NCBI GenBank assembly: GCA_001189275.1
Contig: CP012158.1
Coordinates: 310,001 to 374,000 of the forward strand
Origin: Pyrobaculum sp. WP30
GTDB lineage: Archaea; Thermoproteota; Thermoprotei; Thermoproteales; Thermoproteaceae
Reading direction: 5' to 3'
DNA: 64,000 nucleotides
Positions within the stretch are counted from its first letter, which is position 1, and each line of letters opens with the position of its first letter. A program made the position numbers and the translations under genes. The notes under the pieces were generated by a model, which was given only the letters and a program-made list of their open reading frames with translations, was not told the DNA's origin and made no database searches. Below are positions 1 to 8,222 of the stretch, piece by piece.

Positions 1-73
1 ACCGGCCTCTTAAGGCGTAGGCTTGAGATGTGCGTCTTCAACAGATATATATATGGGTCCTATCGCTCTATTT

Positions 74-1351
74 ATGTTTCGTAGCGACATGAGAATTGTG
101 GTGACCGCCTCCACGGCGGGCACGTTAATCGAGTGGTACGAGTTTTTCTCATACGCCTCTCTCTCGCCCTTCATCTCCCGCCTCTTCTTCCCCCAAGACG
201 ACCCCATAGCCGCCTCTCTCTTGACTTGGCTTATCTTCGCCACAGGCTTCGTGGTGAGGCCCGTCGGCGCCGCCCTCTTCGGCCACCTCGGCGACAAGAT
301 AGGCCGGAAGACCACCTTCATAACCACCCTCCTCCTCATGGGCGTGGCGACGTTTCTCATGGGCCTCCTCCCCACCTACGCAGAGATAGGCCTTGCGGCC
401 CCCGTCCTCTTGACTATCCTCAGAATTCTACAAGGCGTCTCGCTAGGCGGCGAATACGGCGGCGCGGTGACCTACGTGCTTGAACACGCTGCCTCCCGCG
501 CCAGGGCCTTCTACGCAGGCTTCGTCGCGGTGACTCCGCCCCTTGGCCTAGCCCTCGCCTCCCTCACTCTAGTAACGGCCTCGAAGCTCCTCTCTCCGCA
601 GGACTTCGCCGCGTACGGCTGGCGTGTGCCCTTCCTCCTCTCCATAATACTCACGGCGATAGGCCTCGTCTTCCGTATAAAACTCCTCGAGACGCCTCTC
701 TTCGAAGAGGCCAAGCGTAGAGGCGACGTCGCCAAGATACCGCTTGTGGAAGCCTTCGCCAGATACCCCCGCTACATGCTCGTCGGCATAGCCATAGCAG
801 CCGGCCACGCCGTCTTGGCCTACACCGCCACAGGCTACATATTCACCTACCTCACCAACGTCACCAAGCTAGACCCCATCACCGCCAACCTAGCCGTAGG
901 CGTCGCCGGCCTCTTCCAACTCCCCTTCTACATCTTCAACGCATGGCTCTCCGACAAAGTCGGCAGAAGACGCATATACATGACCGGCCTCCTCTTCGCC
1001 ATAGCCACCTACTACCCCGTGTATCTGTGGCTCGCCGGCGTCAAAGACGTCGCCCTAGTCTCCCTCGGCGTATTCGTCCTAATCCTCGCCACCGCCTTCA
1101 CCTTCAGCATCCTAGGCACCACGTTGGCGGAGCTCTTCCCCACCAGAGTCCGCTACACCGCCATGTCCATGGCCTTCAACCTAGGCATAGGCTTCTTCGG
1201 CGGCTTCACGCCATTCATAATACAGTCGATAGGTCTCTGGCTAAAAAACCCACTCGCCGGCGTCATCTTATACACCTACGTAGTGGCGGCAGTTGCCCTC
1301 ATCACCGCCCTCCTACTACTGCCCGAGACCAAGGACAAGGCGCTGGATTGA
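74..1351 (+). CDS. MFS transporter, metabolite:H+ symporter (MHS) type
   Basis: Polytopic inner-membrane carrier of about 425 residues, full length for the family, with roughly 12 hydrophobic segments. The N-terminus has the MHS-type EWYEFF segment in TM1. The loop between TM2 and TM3 carries the MFS signature GDKIGRKTT, repeated as SDKVGRRRIY in the second half. Family members import carboxylates, proline, betaine or aromatic acids by proton symport; the substrate cannot be read here. Several in-frame ATGs exist. The one at 74 is preferred because a TATA-like run (45-53) lies about 25 nt upstream, giving a leaderless mRNA. The following gene is a cobalamin gene with its own promoter, so a link to B12 is not implied. 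A decayed MFS fragment of the same type lies at the far end of the window. Confidence 0.85.
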   Translation: MFRSDMRIVVTASTAGTLIEWYEFFSYASLSPFISRLFFPQDDPIAASLLTWLIFATGFVVRPVGAALFGHLGDKIGRKTTFITTLLLMGVATFLMGLLPTYAEIGLAAPVLLTILRILQGVSLGGEYGGAVTYVLEHAASRARAFYAGFVAVTPPLGLALASLTLVTASKLLSPQDFAAYGWRVPFLLSIILTAIGLVFRIKLLETPLFEEAKRRGDVAKIPLVEAFARYPRYMLVGIAIAAGHAVLAYTATGYIFTYLTNVTKLDPITANLAVGVAGLFQLPFYIFNAWLSDKVGRRRIYMTGLLFAIATYYPVYLWLAGVKDVALVSLGVFVLILATAFTFSILGTTLAELFPTRVRYTAMSMAFNLGIGFFGGFTPFIIQSIGLWLKNPLAGVILYTYVVAAVALITALLLLPETKDKALD

Positions 1352-1379
1352 TTTTAAACCACGTCCAGCAGACGTAGAG

Positions 1380-2303
1380 GTGGGTTATCCACAGGTGTTT
1401 CTCCACGGCGGCTCCACCTGGGCCGAGGAGGCTTCGCTGGACTTCTCAGACAACTCAAACCCCCTCGGCCCGCCTCCCCAGGTGGAGGAGGCCCTCAGCC
1501 ACGCCGCGGAGCTGGGCGTCTATAGGCGCTTCCCGGCACACCTCGCCGAGGAGACGTTGAGGGAGTACGAAGGCGTGGAGGTGACGGTCTTCAACGGAGC
1601 CACCGAGGCCCTCCTATACGCCCTGCTAGACCTAAAGCCGAGGCGAATCGCGGTGCCGTGGCCCTCCTACGGCGACTACCTGCGTATAGCCCAGCTCCTC
1701 GGCGTAGAGACGGTGAGGTTCCCGCCTTGGCGGCTGGAGGTCCTCAAGCCCGGCGACGTGGTGGTGCTTGCCAACCCCAACAACCCCCTCGGCTACCACT
1801 GGCCGCGCGACGTCGTTCTGGACTACGCCGACCAGGTCAGGCGTAGAGGCGCCAGGTTGCTGGTGGATGAGTCTTTTCTAGACTTCGTCAGAGGCGAGAC
1901 CGCGGCGCCCGACCTGCCCGTGGTTAAGTCCTACGGCAAGTTCCTCGCCGCGCCGGGCCTCAGGCTTGGGGCACTCCTCTACCGACACAAGGCGCCGCCG
2001 CCTTGGCGGATAAACAGCTTGGCCGACTACGCCGTCTATACGGCAGGCGCCGCCGCGCTGAGGAGACACAGAGAAAAGACGCTTCAGTACCTCGACCTGG
2101 AGAAGCCCAGATTTGAGGCGGCCATCAGGAAGTGCGTGGCGTATGTCCCCAGCGCCGTCCACTTCTACACGGTGATAGGCCCCCCGCCTCCCCGCGTCAA
2201 GACCAGGCCCCTCGGCGACAAGGGGGTGCAAGGGTTCCGAGTGTCGTTGAAAAGCCCCGCGGCAAACGACGTCTTGATAAACGCCATCTGCAGAAACATT
2301 TAA
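1380..2303 (+). CDS. cobD: Threonine-phosphate decarboxylase-like PLP enzyme (cobalamin aminopropanol arm)
   Basis: Fold-type I PLP aminotransferase of about 307 residues, HisC/CobD family. The N-terminal pattern HGGS followed by DFSDNSNPLGPP is typical of CobD, which decarboxylates L-threonine phosphate to aminopropanol phosphate for the nucleotide loop. The NPNNPLG segment, DES (PLP-pyridine aspartate region) and the Lys in KSYGKFLAAPGLRLG (Schiff-base lysine and carboxylate-binding Arg) are all present. GTG at 1380 is chosen because a tttaaa box at 1353-1358 lies 25 nt upstream. HisC is the alternative, but the cobalamin genes that follow (cbtBA, cbiG, cobS) favour CobD. The product would feed CbiB, encoded at 8.2 kb. 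Confidence 0.82.
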   Translation: MGYPQVFLHGGSTWAEEASLDFSDNSNPLGPPPQVEEALSHAAELGVYRRFPAHLAEETLREYEGVEVTVFNGATEALLYALLDLKPRRIAVPWPSYGDYLRIAQLLGVETVRFPPWRLEVLKPGDVVVLANPNNPLGYHWPRDVVLDYADQVRRRGARLLVDESFLDFVRGETAAPDLPVVKSYGKFLAAPGLRLGALLYRHKAPPPWRINSLADYAVYTAGAAALRRHREKTLQYLDLEKPRFEAAIRKCVAYVPSAVHFYTVIGPPPPRVKTRPLGDKGVQGFRVSLKSPAANDVLINAICRNI

Positions 2304-2307
2304 ATAT
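2298..2307 (+). promoter_or_regulatory. TATA box of the cbtBA-cbiG-cobS run
   Basis: The run atttaaatat lies 25 nt upstream of the cbtB ATG, the spacing expected for a leaderless archaeal transcript. The four genes that follow are overlapped or nearly so and likely share this promoter. Confidence 0.6.
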
Positions 2308-2327
2308 GGGACATTCCTCCCTTATTT

Positions 2328-2555
2328 ATGCAGAGAAAGGAATTAAGACAGACGGCCCTCGTCTTAAGGGTTCAGCGTAGCTCTTCGCTCCTACGCGTTG
2401 CCGCGTTTGCGGCATCTGTGGGGGCCTTAGCGCTCTTCGCCGCGCCTGCAGTGCTAGACCACGTCTTGGGAGGGGCTCTTCAGTCGGCCTTGCCCCCAGC
2501 CGTCTACAACGCCATACATGAGCTACGCCACCTCCTCGGCATACCATGCCACTGA
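2328..2555 (+). CDS. cbtB: Cobalt transporter subunit CbtB
   Basis: Small protein of 75 residues with a single hydrophobic segment (about residues 24-46) and a C-terminal His/Cys tail, HELRHLLGIPCH, matching the conserved metal-binding tail of CbtB. CbtAB is a predicted cobalt uptake system commonly placed with B12 genes. Its stop overlaps the cbtA start by 10 nt, so translation should be coupled. A TATA box 25 nt upstream supports the ATG and a leaderless message. It is short and could be missed by automatic annotation, but the tail and the cbtA neighbour make it secure. Confidence 0.87.
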   Translation: MQRKELRQTALVLRVQRSSSLLRVAAFAASVGALALFAAPAVLDHVLGGALQSALPPAVYNAIHELRHLLGIPCH

Positions 2556-3172
2556 GAGGCCTTCCGGCGTATGTAGCGGTGGGCGTCCTGGCGGCATTGG
2601 CGCAGACTGCTTTTCTGCTATACTTCTCCGCCCCGCTGGCGGAGTCGCTTCACGACAAGCTGGCAACGGCTGAGGAAGAGGAGGAGACGGCGTACTGGGC
2701 CATGTCCCTTGCCGCGGCCCTCTACGGCGCGGCCGCGGGCGTCATCTTCGGCCTCGTCGCCGAGAGGATAGAGCCGGCGACGGCCGCCTTTCTCTTCTTC
2801 ATTGGGTACTCCGCATTGCCCACCCTCAAGTGGCTCCCCACACCCCACGGCGTAAGCTACTTAGAGCCCGTCTGGTGGAGGGAGGCCGTGTACGGCCTCT
2901 TCCTCCTCTACAACATGGCGGCGGTTTTGTCCTCCTTCATCTTAATACGCCGCGGCGTCCTCCGGGCCGCCGTTGCGGTAGTGGCTCTTGCGGCTGGCTT
3001 CTTCCTATTTCCCGGCTTCACCCTCCCGGAGAAGTACGCATCCGTGGTGCCCGAGCTGAAGGCCCTCCAGGGTCTCGCCTTGGCCTCCTGGGCGTTGTTC
3101 TGGGCCGTCATGGCGGTCGGCGGCCGCCTTGTGATGCCGATAAGAAGAGTCCAGCGGGGCGCCTCGCCCTAG
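2546..3172 (+). CDS. cbtA: Cobalt transporter subunit CbtA
   Basis: Membrane protein of about 208 residues with five to six hydrophobic helices, the usual CbtA size. Family-like features are the first helix followed by an acidic stretch (ATAEEEEETAYW), a glycine-rich helix (YGAAAGVIFGLVAE), FFIGYSALPTLKWLPTP, and a segment around EPVWWREAVYGLFLLYN. With CbtB it is predicted to import cobalt for corrin synthesis. It overlaps cbtB by 10 nt and is followed 12 nt later by cbiG. Confidence 0.87.
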   Translation: MPLRGLPAYVAVGVLAALAQTAFLLYFSAPLAESLHDKLATAEEEEETAYWAMSLAAALYGAAAGVIFGLVAERIEPATAAFLFFIGYSALPTLKWLPTPHGVSYLEPVWWREAVYGLFLLYNMAAVLSSFILIRRGVLRAAVAVVALAAGFFLFPGFTLPEKYASVVPELKALQGLALASWALFWAVMAVGGRLVMPIRRVQRGASP

Positions 3173-3184
3173 GCCCGCCGGGGG

Positions 3185-4150
3185 ATGGGCGCATATAGGT
3201 CTTTTTTGGAGAGGGCTTGGAGAGGGGTTGCGGTGATCTACACAGGGCAGACGCCGCCCGCTGCCGAGAGGATTAAGAAATACGCCGCTTCAATGGGCGT
3301 ACCAGTCCACTACCTAAGTAATAGAGACGTCGAGAGGGCTTTTAGGTGCTACGATGCCGTGATCTTCGTCGAGGCGCTGGGCGGCGTGGTTAGGCTAATA
3401 TGTCCGCTTCTAAGAGACAAGGAGGTGGACCCCCCAGTCGTCGTGGCGGACAGAGAGGGGCGGTACTTCATCCCGCTGATAGGGGCCCACAGAGGTGCTA
3501 ACGAGCTCGCCGAGGAGCTGGCCTTAGAGCTGGGGGGAGTCGCAGTCGTCACCACCGCGGTTGAGGCGGCCCGGGCGGCTCCGCCTGAGGAGCTGGAGAG
3601 GGTCCTGCTCTGCCGCATGTCCAGGGAGGACAAACTCCGCGTGGCCGCGGCGTTGCGGGACGGCAGAGAGGTCTGCGTCGCGGATGCGGCCGCCGTGCCT
3701 CCGGGCTACAAGAGGGGCGTGGGATGTCAGTTGACTATTCGGAGGGCCGACAGCTGTGGAGAGGGGGAGGTCTGTTGCCGACCGCTCCGCCTCTACGTGG
3801 GGCTCGGCCTCACCTCAGCCGCCACCCTTGAAGAGGCGGTTGAGGCCGTGAGGAGGGCATTGAGGGAGCTCGGCGCCGACGTTTCTGCGGTGGCCGCCTT
3901 GGCCTCTGTGAAGCCCGCGGCCGCTGAAGTCGCCAAGTCGCTGGGGGTGCCCGCCGTGGTGTACAAGCCGGAGGAGCTCAAGCTGGACTGGGACTGCCTC
4001 TCTCCGCCTAGCCCCAAGGCTCTGGAGACCCTCGGCGTGCCCGGCGCCGCCGAGCCCGCCGCCCTCACAGCGGCAGGACCCGGCGCCTTTCTGCTGTACC
4101 GGAAGCGGGTCCTCGGCCGCGTCACCGTGGCCGTCGCCGCGGCGCCGTGA
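3185..4150 (+). CDS. cbiG: Cobalt-precorrin-5A hydrolase CbiG
   Basis: About 321 residues with the two CbiG regions. The N-terminal part (residues about 15-115) has the CbiG pattern with LGGVVRLICPLLRDKEVDPPVVV and LIGAHRGANELAEELA. The C-terminal part (about 195-320) has YVGLGLTSAATLEEAVEAV and ALASVKPAAAEV. CbiG opens the ring lactone of cobalt-precorrin-5A and releases acetaldehyde in the anaerobic pathway. ATG 3185 follows cbtA closely; in-frame TTG 3206 or GTG 3233 are alternative starts. The end overlaps cobS in a GTGA junction, so these two are co-translated. Confidence 0.88.
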   Translation: MGAYRSFLERAWRGVAVIYTGQTPPAAERIKKYAASMGVPVHYLSNRDVERAFRCYDAVIFVEALGGVVRLICPLLRDKEVDPPVVVADREGRYFIPLIGAHRGANELAEELALELGGVAVVTTAVEAARAAPPEELERVLLCRMSREDKLRVAAALRDGREVCVADAAAVPPGYKRGVGCQLTIRRADSCGEGEVCCRPLRLYVGLGLTSAATLEEAVEAVRRALRELGADVSAVAALASVKPAAAEVAKSLGVPAVVYKPEELKLDWDCLSPPSPKALETLGVPGAAEPAALTAAGPGAFLLYRKRVLGRVTVAVAAAP

Positions 4151-4821
4151 GGTGCGTAAAAACGTTGCTGGCGTTCTTCACTGTGGTGCCCCTCAAGACG
4201 CCGGAGCTGGACTTCAGATGTGCGTGGGCTCTGCCCTACGTGGCGGCGCCGGTGGTGGGCGGCGTAGGCGCCCTTGTCTACGCGGCTATACGCGACCCGC
4301 TTCTCGCCTACCTCGCCCTCCTCCTCGCCACAGGCTTGAATCACCTAGACGGCCTCGCCGACTCTGCAGACGCCCTCATGGTCCGCGACAGGGAGAGGGC
4401 GCGGGCAGTCCTAGACGACCCGCGGAGGGGCACCGCCGGCGTGTTCGCCGTAGCGGTTGTCGTCGCCTTGGCCGCGGGCGCGAGTCCCCACAGCCCGCTG
4501 GACTACCTCGCCGCCGACTTCTACTCCAAGGCCTTGACGGTCGTAGCCGCCGGCTATTCGAGACCCTTCAAGCCGGGGCTCGGCGCCCTCTTCATAGAGG
4601 CCGCCCGAGGCAAGTGGCCGCTGGCGGCGCCAGCCCTCGCCATAGCCGTTGTCTACAGCCCAGCCGCAGCCGCCGCGGCTGCAACGGCCAGCCTATTCCT
4701 CTTCCTCGCCCTCTACAGGCATCTGGGAGGCGCCAACGGCGACGTCTTCGGCGCGTTGCTGGAGGCCTCCAGAGCCGCCTACCTCTACGCCCTGGGCCGC
4801 GTCGCCTTAACCCAAAGCTGA
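4147..4821 (+). CDS. cobS: Adenosylcobinamide-GDP ribazoletransferase (cobalamin synthase)
   Basis: Integral membrane enzyme of about 224 residues that joins adenosylcobinamide-GDP to alpha-ribazole, the last bond of the nucleotide loop. The aspartate-rich motif HLDGLADSADAL near residue 60 and the DDPRRGTAGVFAV segment are typical of CobS. Several hydrophobic helices follow. GTG at 4147 overlaps the cbiG stop (GTGA). It is the last gene of this rightward run; about 1 kb of decayed DNA follows. Confidence 0.9.
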   Translation: MRCVKTLLAFFTVVPLKTPELDFRCAWALPYVAAPVVGGVGALVYAAIRDPLLAYLALLLATGLNHLDGLADSADALMVRDRERARAVLDDPRRGTAGVFAVAVVVALAAGASPHSPLDYLAADFYSKALTVVAAGYSRPFKPGLGALFIEAARGKWPLAAPALAIAVVYSPAAAAAAATASLFLFLALYRHLGGANGDVFGALLEASRAAYLYALGRVALTQS

Positions 4822-4879
4822 ACCTGAGGGGGGTCTCGCCAACCAAAACCTGCGTAATCGCCTTCAGATTCGACGTTGC

Positions 4880-5075
4880 CGAGATGAGTCATCCCCCTCT
4901 CCGTCCTCCCGAATAAGTCCGACCGTCTCCTCCGCGTCAATTCCCCGTTGAGGCTCTTAGGACCCCTCCTAACCTCCTCCTCGAGCTTCTCCCGGAGAAA
5001 CTGAGGTTATCATCTCCCTCGCCTTCTCCGCCACCCTCCTCCTCGTCCGTGTAGACGCCGTGACGTGGCCGCCCA
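4880..5075 (-). pseudogene. Decayed ribbon-helix-helix VapB-type antitoxin
   Basis: Read on the minus strand, fragments in different frames line up as one small antitoxin: VTASTRTRRRVAEKAREM (DNA-binding strand and first helix), then FLREKLEEEVRR in another frame, then IDAEETVGLIREDGE back in the first frame. This is the usual order in crenarchaeal RHH VapB proteins. At least two frameshifts are needed, and no PIN toxin follows, so it is dead. Confidence 0.5.
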
Positions 5076-5129
5076 CGTGTCTATTGAGTATTAGCATTAT
5101 ATCATTAGGTCCGCAGTGGTATATACCGT

Positions 5130-5151
5130 GAATCACCTAACGCCGTGATTC
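5130..5151. other. Short inverted repeat (7-bp stem, 8-nt loop)
   Basis: GAATCAC and GTGATTC flank an 8-nt loop in the intergenic region between the decayed antitoxin and the next decayed stretch. No gene end is close enough to make it a clear terminator. Confidence 0.3.
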
Positions 5152-5170
5152 GGAGAGGTTGTCGAAAGTC

Positions 5171-5905
5171 TGAGGGATGTTGAACGTTGGTAAGTTTTAT
5201 GGGGCAGGTCTTGAGCCGCCTCTTGGCGGGTTTTTAAACGACGGCAAGACTGTTCACGTCTTGATAGACGCCATGGTTTTGGCCGCGGAGACCGCCGTCC
5301 CGGCCGGCTATTATCAAATAGCGAATAGTCAATTTACCGCCTAGTTCTTCTCCGGGGAGCTTGCCCGGCCAGCTTCGGCGGGGGTATTTTCAAATGCATT
5401 GCGAAGAGGAGCCGCAGGTTCTTGCCGTGGCGATGCAGAGACCCGCGGGTCTCAGCAGTCCGCCGGCGCACTGCCCCGGGAACTCAACGGCGCTGGGTTG
5501 CACTGGAAGAGGGTGACCCCAAGACGCTGAGGCGGCTCCTCCGGCATGTCCATTAAGTGGCACGTGCGAATCCTGAGAAGCTGGAGGAGACTAGCAGAGG
5601 CGCTGTGGAAGGGAGAGAGGGCGGCGCAAGCCCCCTCTTCGGCGGTTTTCTGGTCTTTGGAGTCGCGGTTTCTCCGGCGAGGTGAACCTCCTCCACGCCG
5701 TAGCATATGCCGAGGAGCTCTTCAGCCACCCCCTCGTGGGCCTGCCGGCGGATGCCGTCGCGATGAACTTCGTGCTGGCTTAGCTATTGAGGAAGGCCGT
5801 AGCTGGCAGGTTGCTGGCGGTAGACGAGGCACTCTACGCCGTGTCGTGGGCCAACACGCCGGGCGAGGACCTCGGCCTCTCTGAGCGAAATCGGGCTAAA
5901 AGCTT
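5171..5905 (+). pseudogene. Decayed coding DNA, family not recognised
   Basis: No intact gene. Short protein-like stretches appear in shifting frames on the plus strand, for example one beginning at 5178 with MLNVGKFYGAGLEPP, and later GEVNLLHAVAYAEELF, then LLRKAVAGRLLAVDEALYAV after an in-frame stop. The amino-acid composition looks coding but I cannot name the parent. I see nothing else in this stretch. Confidence 0.3.
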
Positions 5906-5911
5906 AATTTA

Positions 5912-6940
5912 ATGCAATCGTTGAAAGACGTGAAGAGGATCAAAGTTGAAATTGCTCCTGGCGTAGAGACAGAGTTTGTGGATAGAGACCGCGCCTTGGC
6001 GCAGGTGGTGGAGTGGGCGGAGAGGGGTACTAGGTTCCCCATCGTCATCTTTGGCCCGGAGGGCTGCGGCAAGACCGCCTTCCTCCGGCAGGCGGCCGCC
6101 GTGCTTAGGGAGCTTGGGTACGACGTCTTTTATCTGCATCCGCTGGATAGAGTCTTCGCGGCTGAGGTGGACGACCCAGACGTCAAGACACTCTTCCTAG
6201 ACCTTGTGCGGAAGACTCTGGAGGACGAGAGATGGGGCCGGCTGGCGCTTGCCGTGTTCGACCTTACTCGGGAGATCCTTAAGAAGCGGAGGCGGAAAAT
6301 CGCCATCATCGCCGACGACGTCTTCCAAGCCATCGGCCTAGACAAGGCCGCCGCGTACGTTAAGGGTTTGCTAAACATGATAGAACACCCCGTGTATAGC
6401 TACGAAAACATCGTCGTGCTGGTGGCAACTAGCGAAGGCGTAAGCAGACGCGAAATCGGGAGGCATTTCTGGGCTGAGCTACGGCCCATGTGGAATATGC
6501 CGAAGGAGGGTCTTCAACTGCTATACGACAAGATACCGGGATCAAAGCCTTCCTTCGAGGACGTCTGGCGGTGGACTGGCGGCAACCCGAGGGTGCTAGG
6601 CTTGCTTTATAAGAATATGTGGGATTTCGGTAAGGCAGTTAGGGAGGTTGTTGTAAAGAAGGACCTTACGGCGGATTTCATCCGGCGTTGGGGGAAGTGG
6701 CTCGTCGAGGCTGTGGAGGATCCCGACACGCTGTGGGGCCGCGGTGCGCCGGAGGAGCTCGTCAGAGAGCTTGAGGCGAAGAACCTCATCCTCTACAACA
6801 TGTATTACAGAGAGCCTCAGTTCTGGGTCGACCAGCCGCCACCGGAGAGGGATCCAGAGCTGGGCATCGGGAAAAACGTCGCCTGGCATACTCCGCTTCA
6901 CAGAGAGGCGGTGAGGAGGGCGCTTAAAGAGGGTAGTTAA
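5912..6940 (+). CDS. Archaeal AAA/STAND-type ATPase
   Basis: 342-residue cytosolic ATPase of the archaeal ATPase (COG1672-like) kind. The Walker A motif is GPEGCGKT near residue 50 and the Walker B-like strand is KIAIIADDVF near residue 130. A sensor-type segment (VVLVATSEGVSRREI) and a C-terminal winged-helix-like part with WTGGNPRVLGLLYKNMW follow; the last motif is characteristic of this family. Function in Thermoproteales is unknown; such proteins are often accessory or defence-linked. It converges on the next gene, with the two stop codons overlapping (ttaa at 6937-6940). Confidence 0.75.
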   Translation: MQSLKDVKRIKVEIAPGVETEFVDRDRALAQVVEWAERGTRFPIVIFGPEGCGKTAFLRQAAAVLRELGYDVFYLHPLDRVFAAEVDDPDVKTLFLDLVRKTLEDERWGRLALAVFDLTREILKKRRRKIAIIADDVFQAIGLDKAAAYVKGLLNMIEHPVYSYENIVVLVATSEGVSRREIGRHFWAELRPMWNMPKEGLQLLYDKIPGSKPSFEDVWRWTGGNPRVLGLLYKNMWDFGKAVREVVVKKDLTADFIRRWGKWLVEAVEDPDTLWGRGAPEELVRELEAKNLILYNMYYREPQFWVDQPPPERDPELGIGKNVAWHTPLHREAVRRALKEGS

Positions 6941-7221
6941 GTTTGGGAGGGGTGCTTGGGGTTGAGGCGTTGTTTTAGGGTTTCTGCGAATTCGGTGGTG
7001 CGTTGTGCGAGCTCTTTGATGTCTTCTTTGACTTGTTGTAGTGTGGAGTATTTGCTGAGGATGCCGCTTTCGTCTAGGCCGTTGTACTGAACCTCGTGTA
7101 GGTTGAGGGCGAGAGCTGTGAGGAGGACAACCACGTCGCCGTAGGTTTGCCGCAGGACGCGGGCCACCTCCCACATTCTGCCTGTGGGCATTAAGGCGAT
7201 CAGCCAGTCGGCCAACTCCAC
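6937..7221 (-). CDS. Small conserved-looking protein of unknown function
   Basis: About 94 residues if started at GTG 7221, which has a GGTG motif 5 nt before it and a TATA-like ttaaaaga about 40 nt upstream; TTG 7281 would give 114 residues. The protein has an N-terminal hydrophobic helix region (ADWLIALMPTGRMWEVARVL), a hydrophobic strand/helix (DVVVLLTALALNL) and a C-terminal charged amphipathic helix with heptad-like spacing that could form a coiled coil. I do not recognise the family. It ends convergently on the AAA ATPase gene. Confidence 0.5.
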   Translation of the reverse strand: MELADWLIALMPTGRMWEVARVLRQTYGDVVVLLTALALNLHEVQYNGLDESGILSKYSTLQQVKEDIKELAQRTTEFAETLKQRLNPKHPSQT

Positions 7222-7353
7222 CTCGGCACCTTCCCTAGTCGCGACCTTTCCCCTGTATCTTTTAAGGCCACCCGGCCGCAACCAGCCGACTTGGTCCGCG
7301 GCATCGAGTCTCTGTGCGGCGCCCCGTAGAGATGTTTAAGCGCCGGCGAAAGT

Positions 7354-7950
7354 TTAGTCTATGACGTTGCCGTATATGACGTCTATGCCTAATTGTCTTG
7401 CCTTTTCCAGCGCCTCTTTGTCTATGTGGACGGCGACGAGGATAAGTCTCTCCACCTTTTTGCCTTGCCTCGCCAGCTCCTCGGCCGCCAGCCTGGCCCT
7501 CCAGGCGAACCACCCCACATCGTCGCCGTAAGCCACGGCCTTGACTTCAATTAGATATCCCCTCCCGTCGTGGATGTAGACGTCTACCTCCACCACGCCG
7601 ACGTCGGTCTTGAGCACCAGCTTCTCCACCTTCTCAGCCTCGACGCCTCTGCGCTCAAGCGCCTCTTTGAACAGCTCAAGAACCACTTTTTCCAAGTCCC
7701 TACCCCACCTTCCACCCAGATAGCCCATGGTGACTTCAAGCCTTTTAAGCCGCTCGTCGTATGTCCTGCGCACTTCTTCAATAGCTTTAAACACCGCCTC
7801 GAAACCGGTCTTCATGTAGTCGGCCAGCGTCTTTATGGCTTCGGCCACCTCCTTAAACTCTTCTGTCCTCGCTTTGCGTATTGCCCTCTCGACGACTTCT
7901 TCAAGCTTGTTCCAGTCCAACTCTAACCTCACGGCCCGATCCTGCTCCAC
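7354..7950 (-). CDS. DUF3782-type protein with PD-(D/E)XK-like nuclease domain
   Basis: 199 residues from GTG 7950, chosen because ttaaatat at 7972-7979 lies about 25 nt upstream. The N-terminal half is a long charged coiled-coil (roughly residues 8-75). The C-terminal half has the GGRWGRDLEKVVLELF helix, then VVEVDVYIHDGRGYLIEVKA, in which the Asp and the E-V-K fit a PD-(D/E)XK core, and ends in a Rossmann-like LILVAVHIDKEALEKA segment. Known members of this family are common in Thermoproteales and of unproven function. A second member lies at 12.1 kb and fragments at 28.7 and 42.4 kb. Confidence 0.7.
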   Translation of the reverse strand: MEQDRAVRLELDWNKLEEVVERAIRKARTEEFKEVAEAIKTLADYMKTGFEAVFKAIEEVRRTYDERLKRLEVTMGYLGGRWGRDLEKVVLELFKEALERRGVEAEKVEKLVLKTDVGVVEVDVYIHDGRGYLIEVKAVAYGDDVGWFAWRARLAAEELARQGKKVERLILVAVHIDKEALEKARQLGIDVIYGNVID

Positions 7951-8222
7951 AATGTAGCCAAGTTGTATGTTTAAATATGCTACGCAGGCCACCGGCTGGA
8001 TGCAACCGCGTGCATGTCGCTCCACGCCGACGCCACAAGGCGCGGAAAAATCTCACTCTTCAGTGCATGCTTTGCAACGGCGCCGCCGTTGATTTGCGGC
8101 AGACTCATCAGTTTTTATTTTGGAGCTTTCTGTCGACGTGTGCGGCGGTGCGTCGTTGAGAGCTGCGCGGCTGTTCGGCGTCGGAGACGCGGTTTCGAGA
8201 GGCGAGGAGTTTCGCGGAGGAC

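Noticed and set aside
3793-4344. 183-codon minus-strand frame opposite cbiG and cobS
   Set aside because: Ala/Ser/Thr-rich antisense shadow of two well-supported genes.
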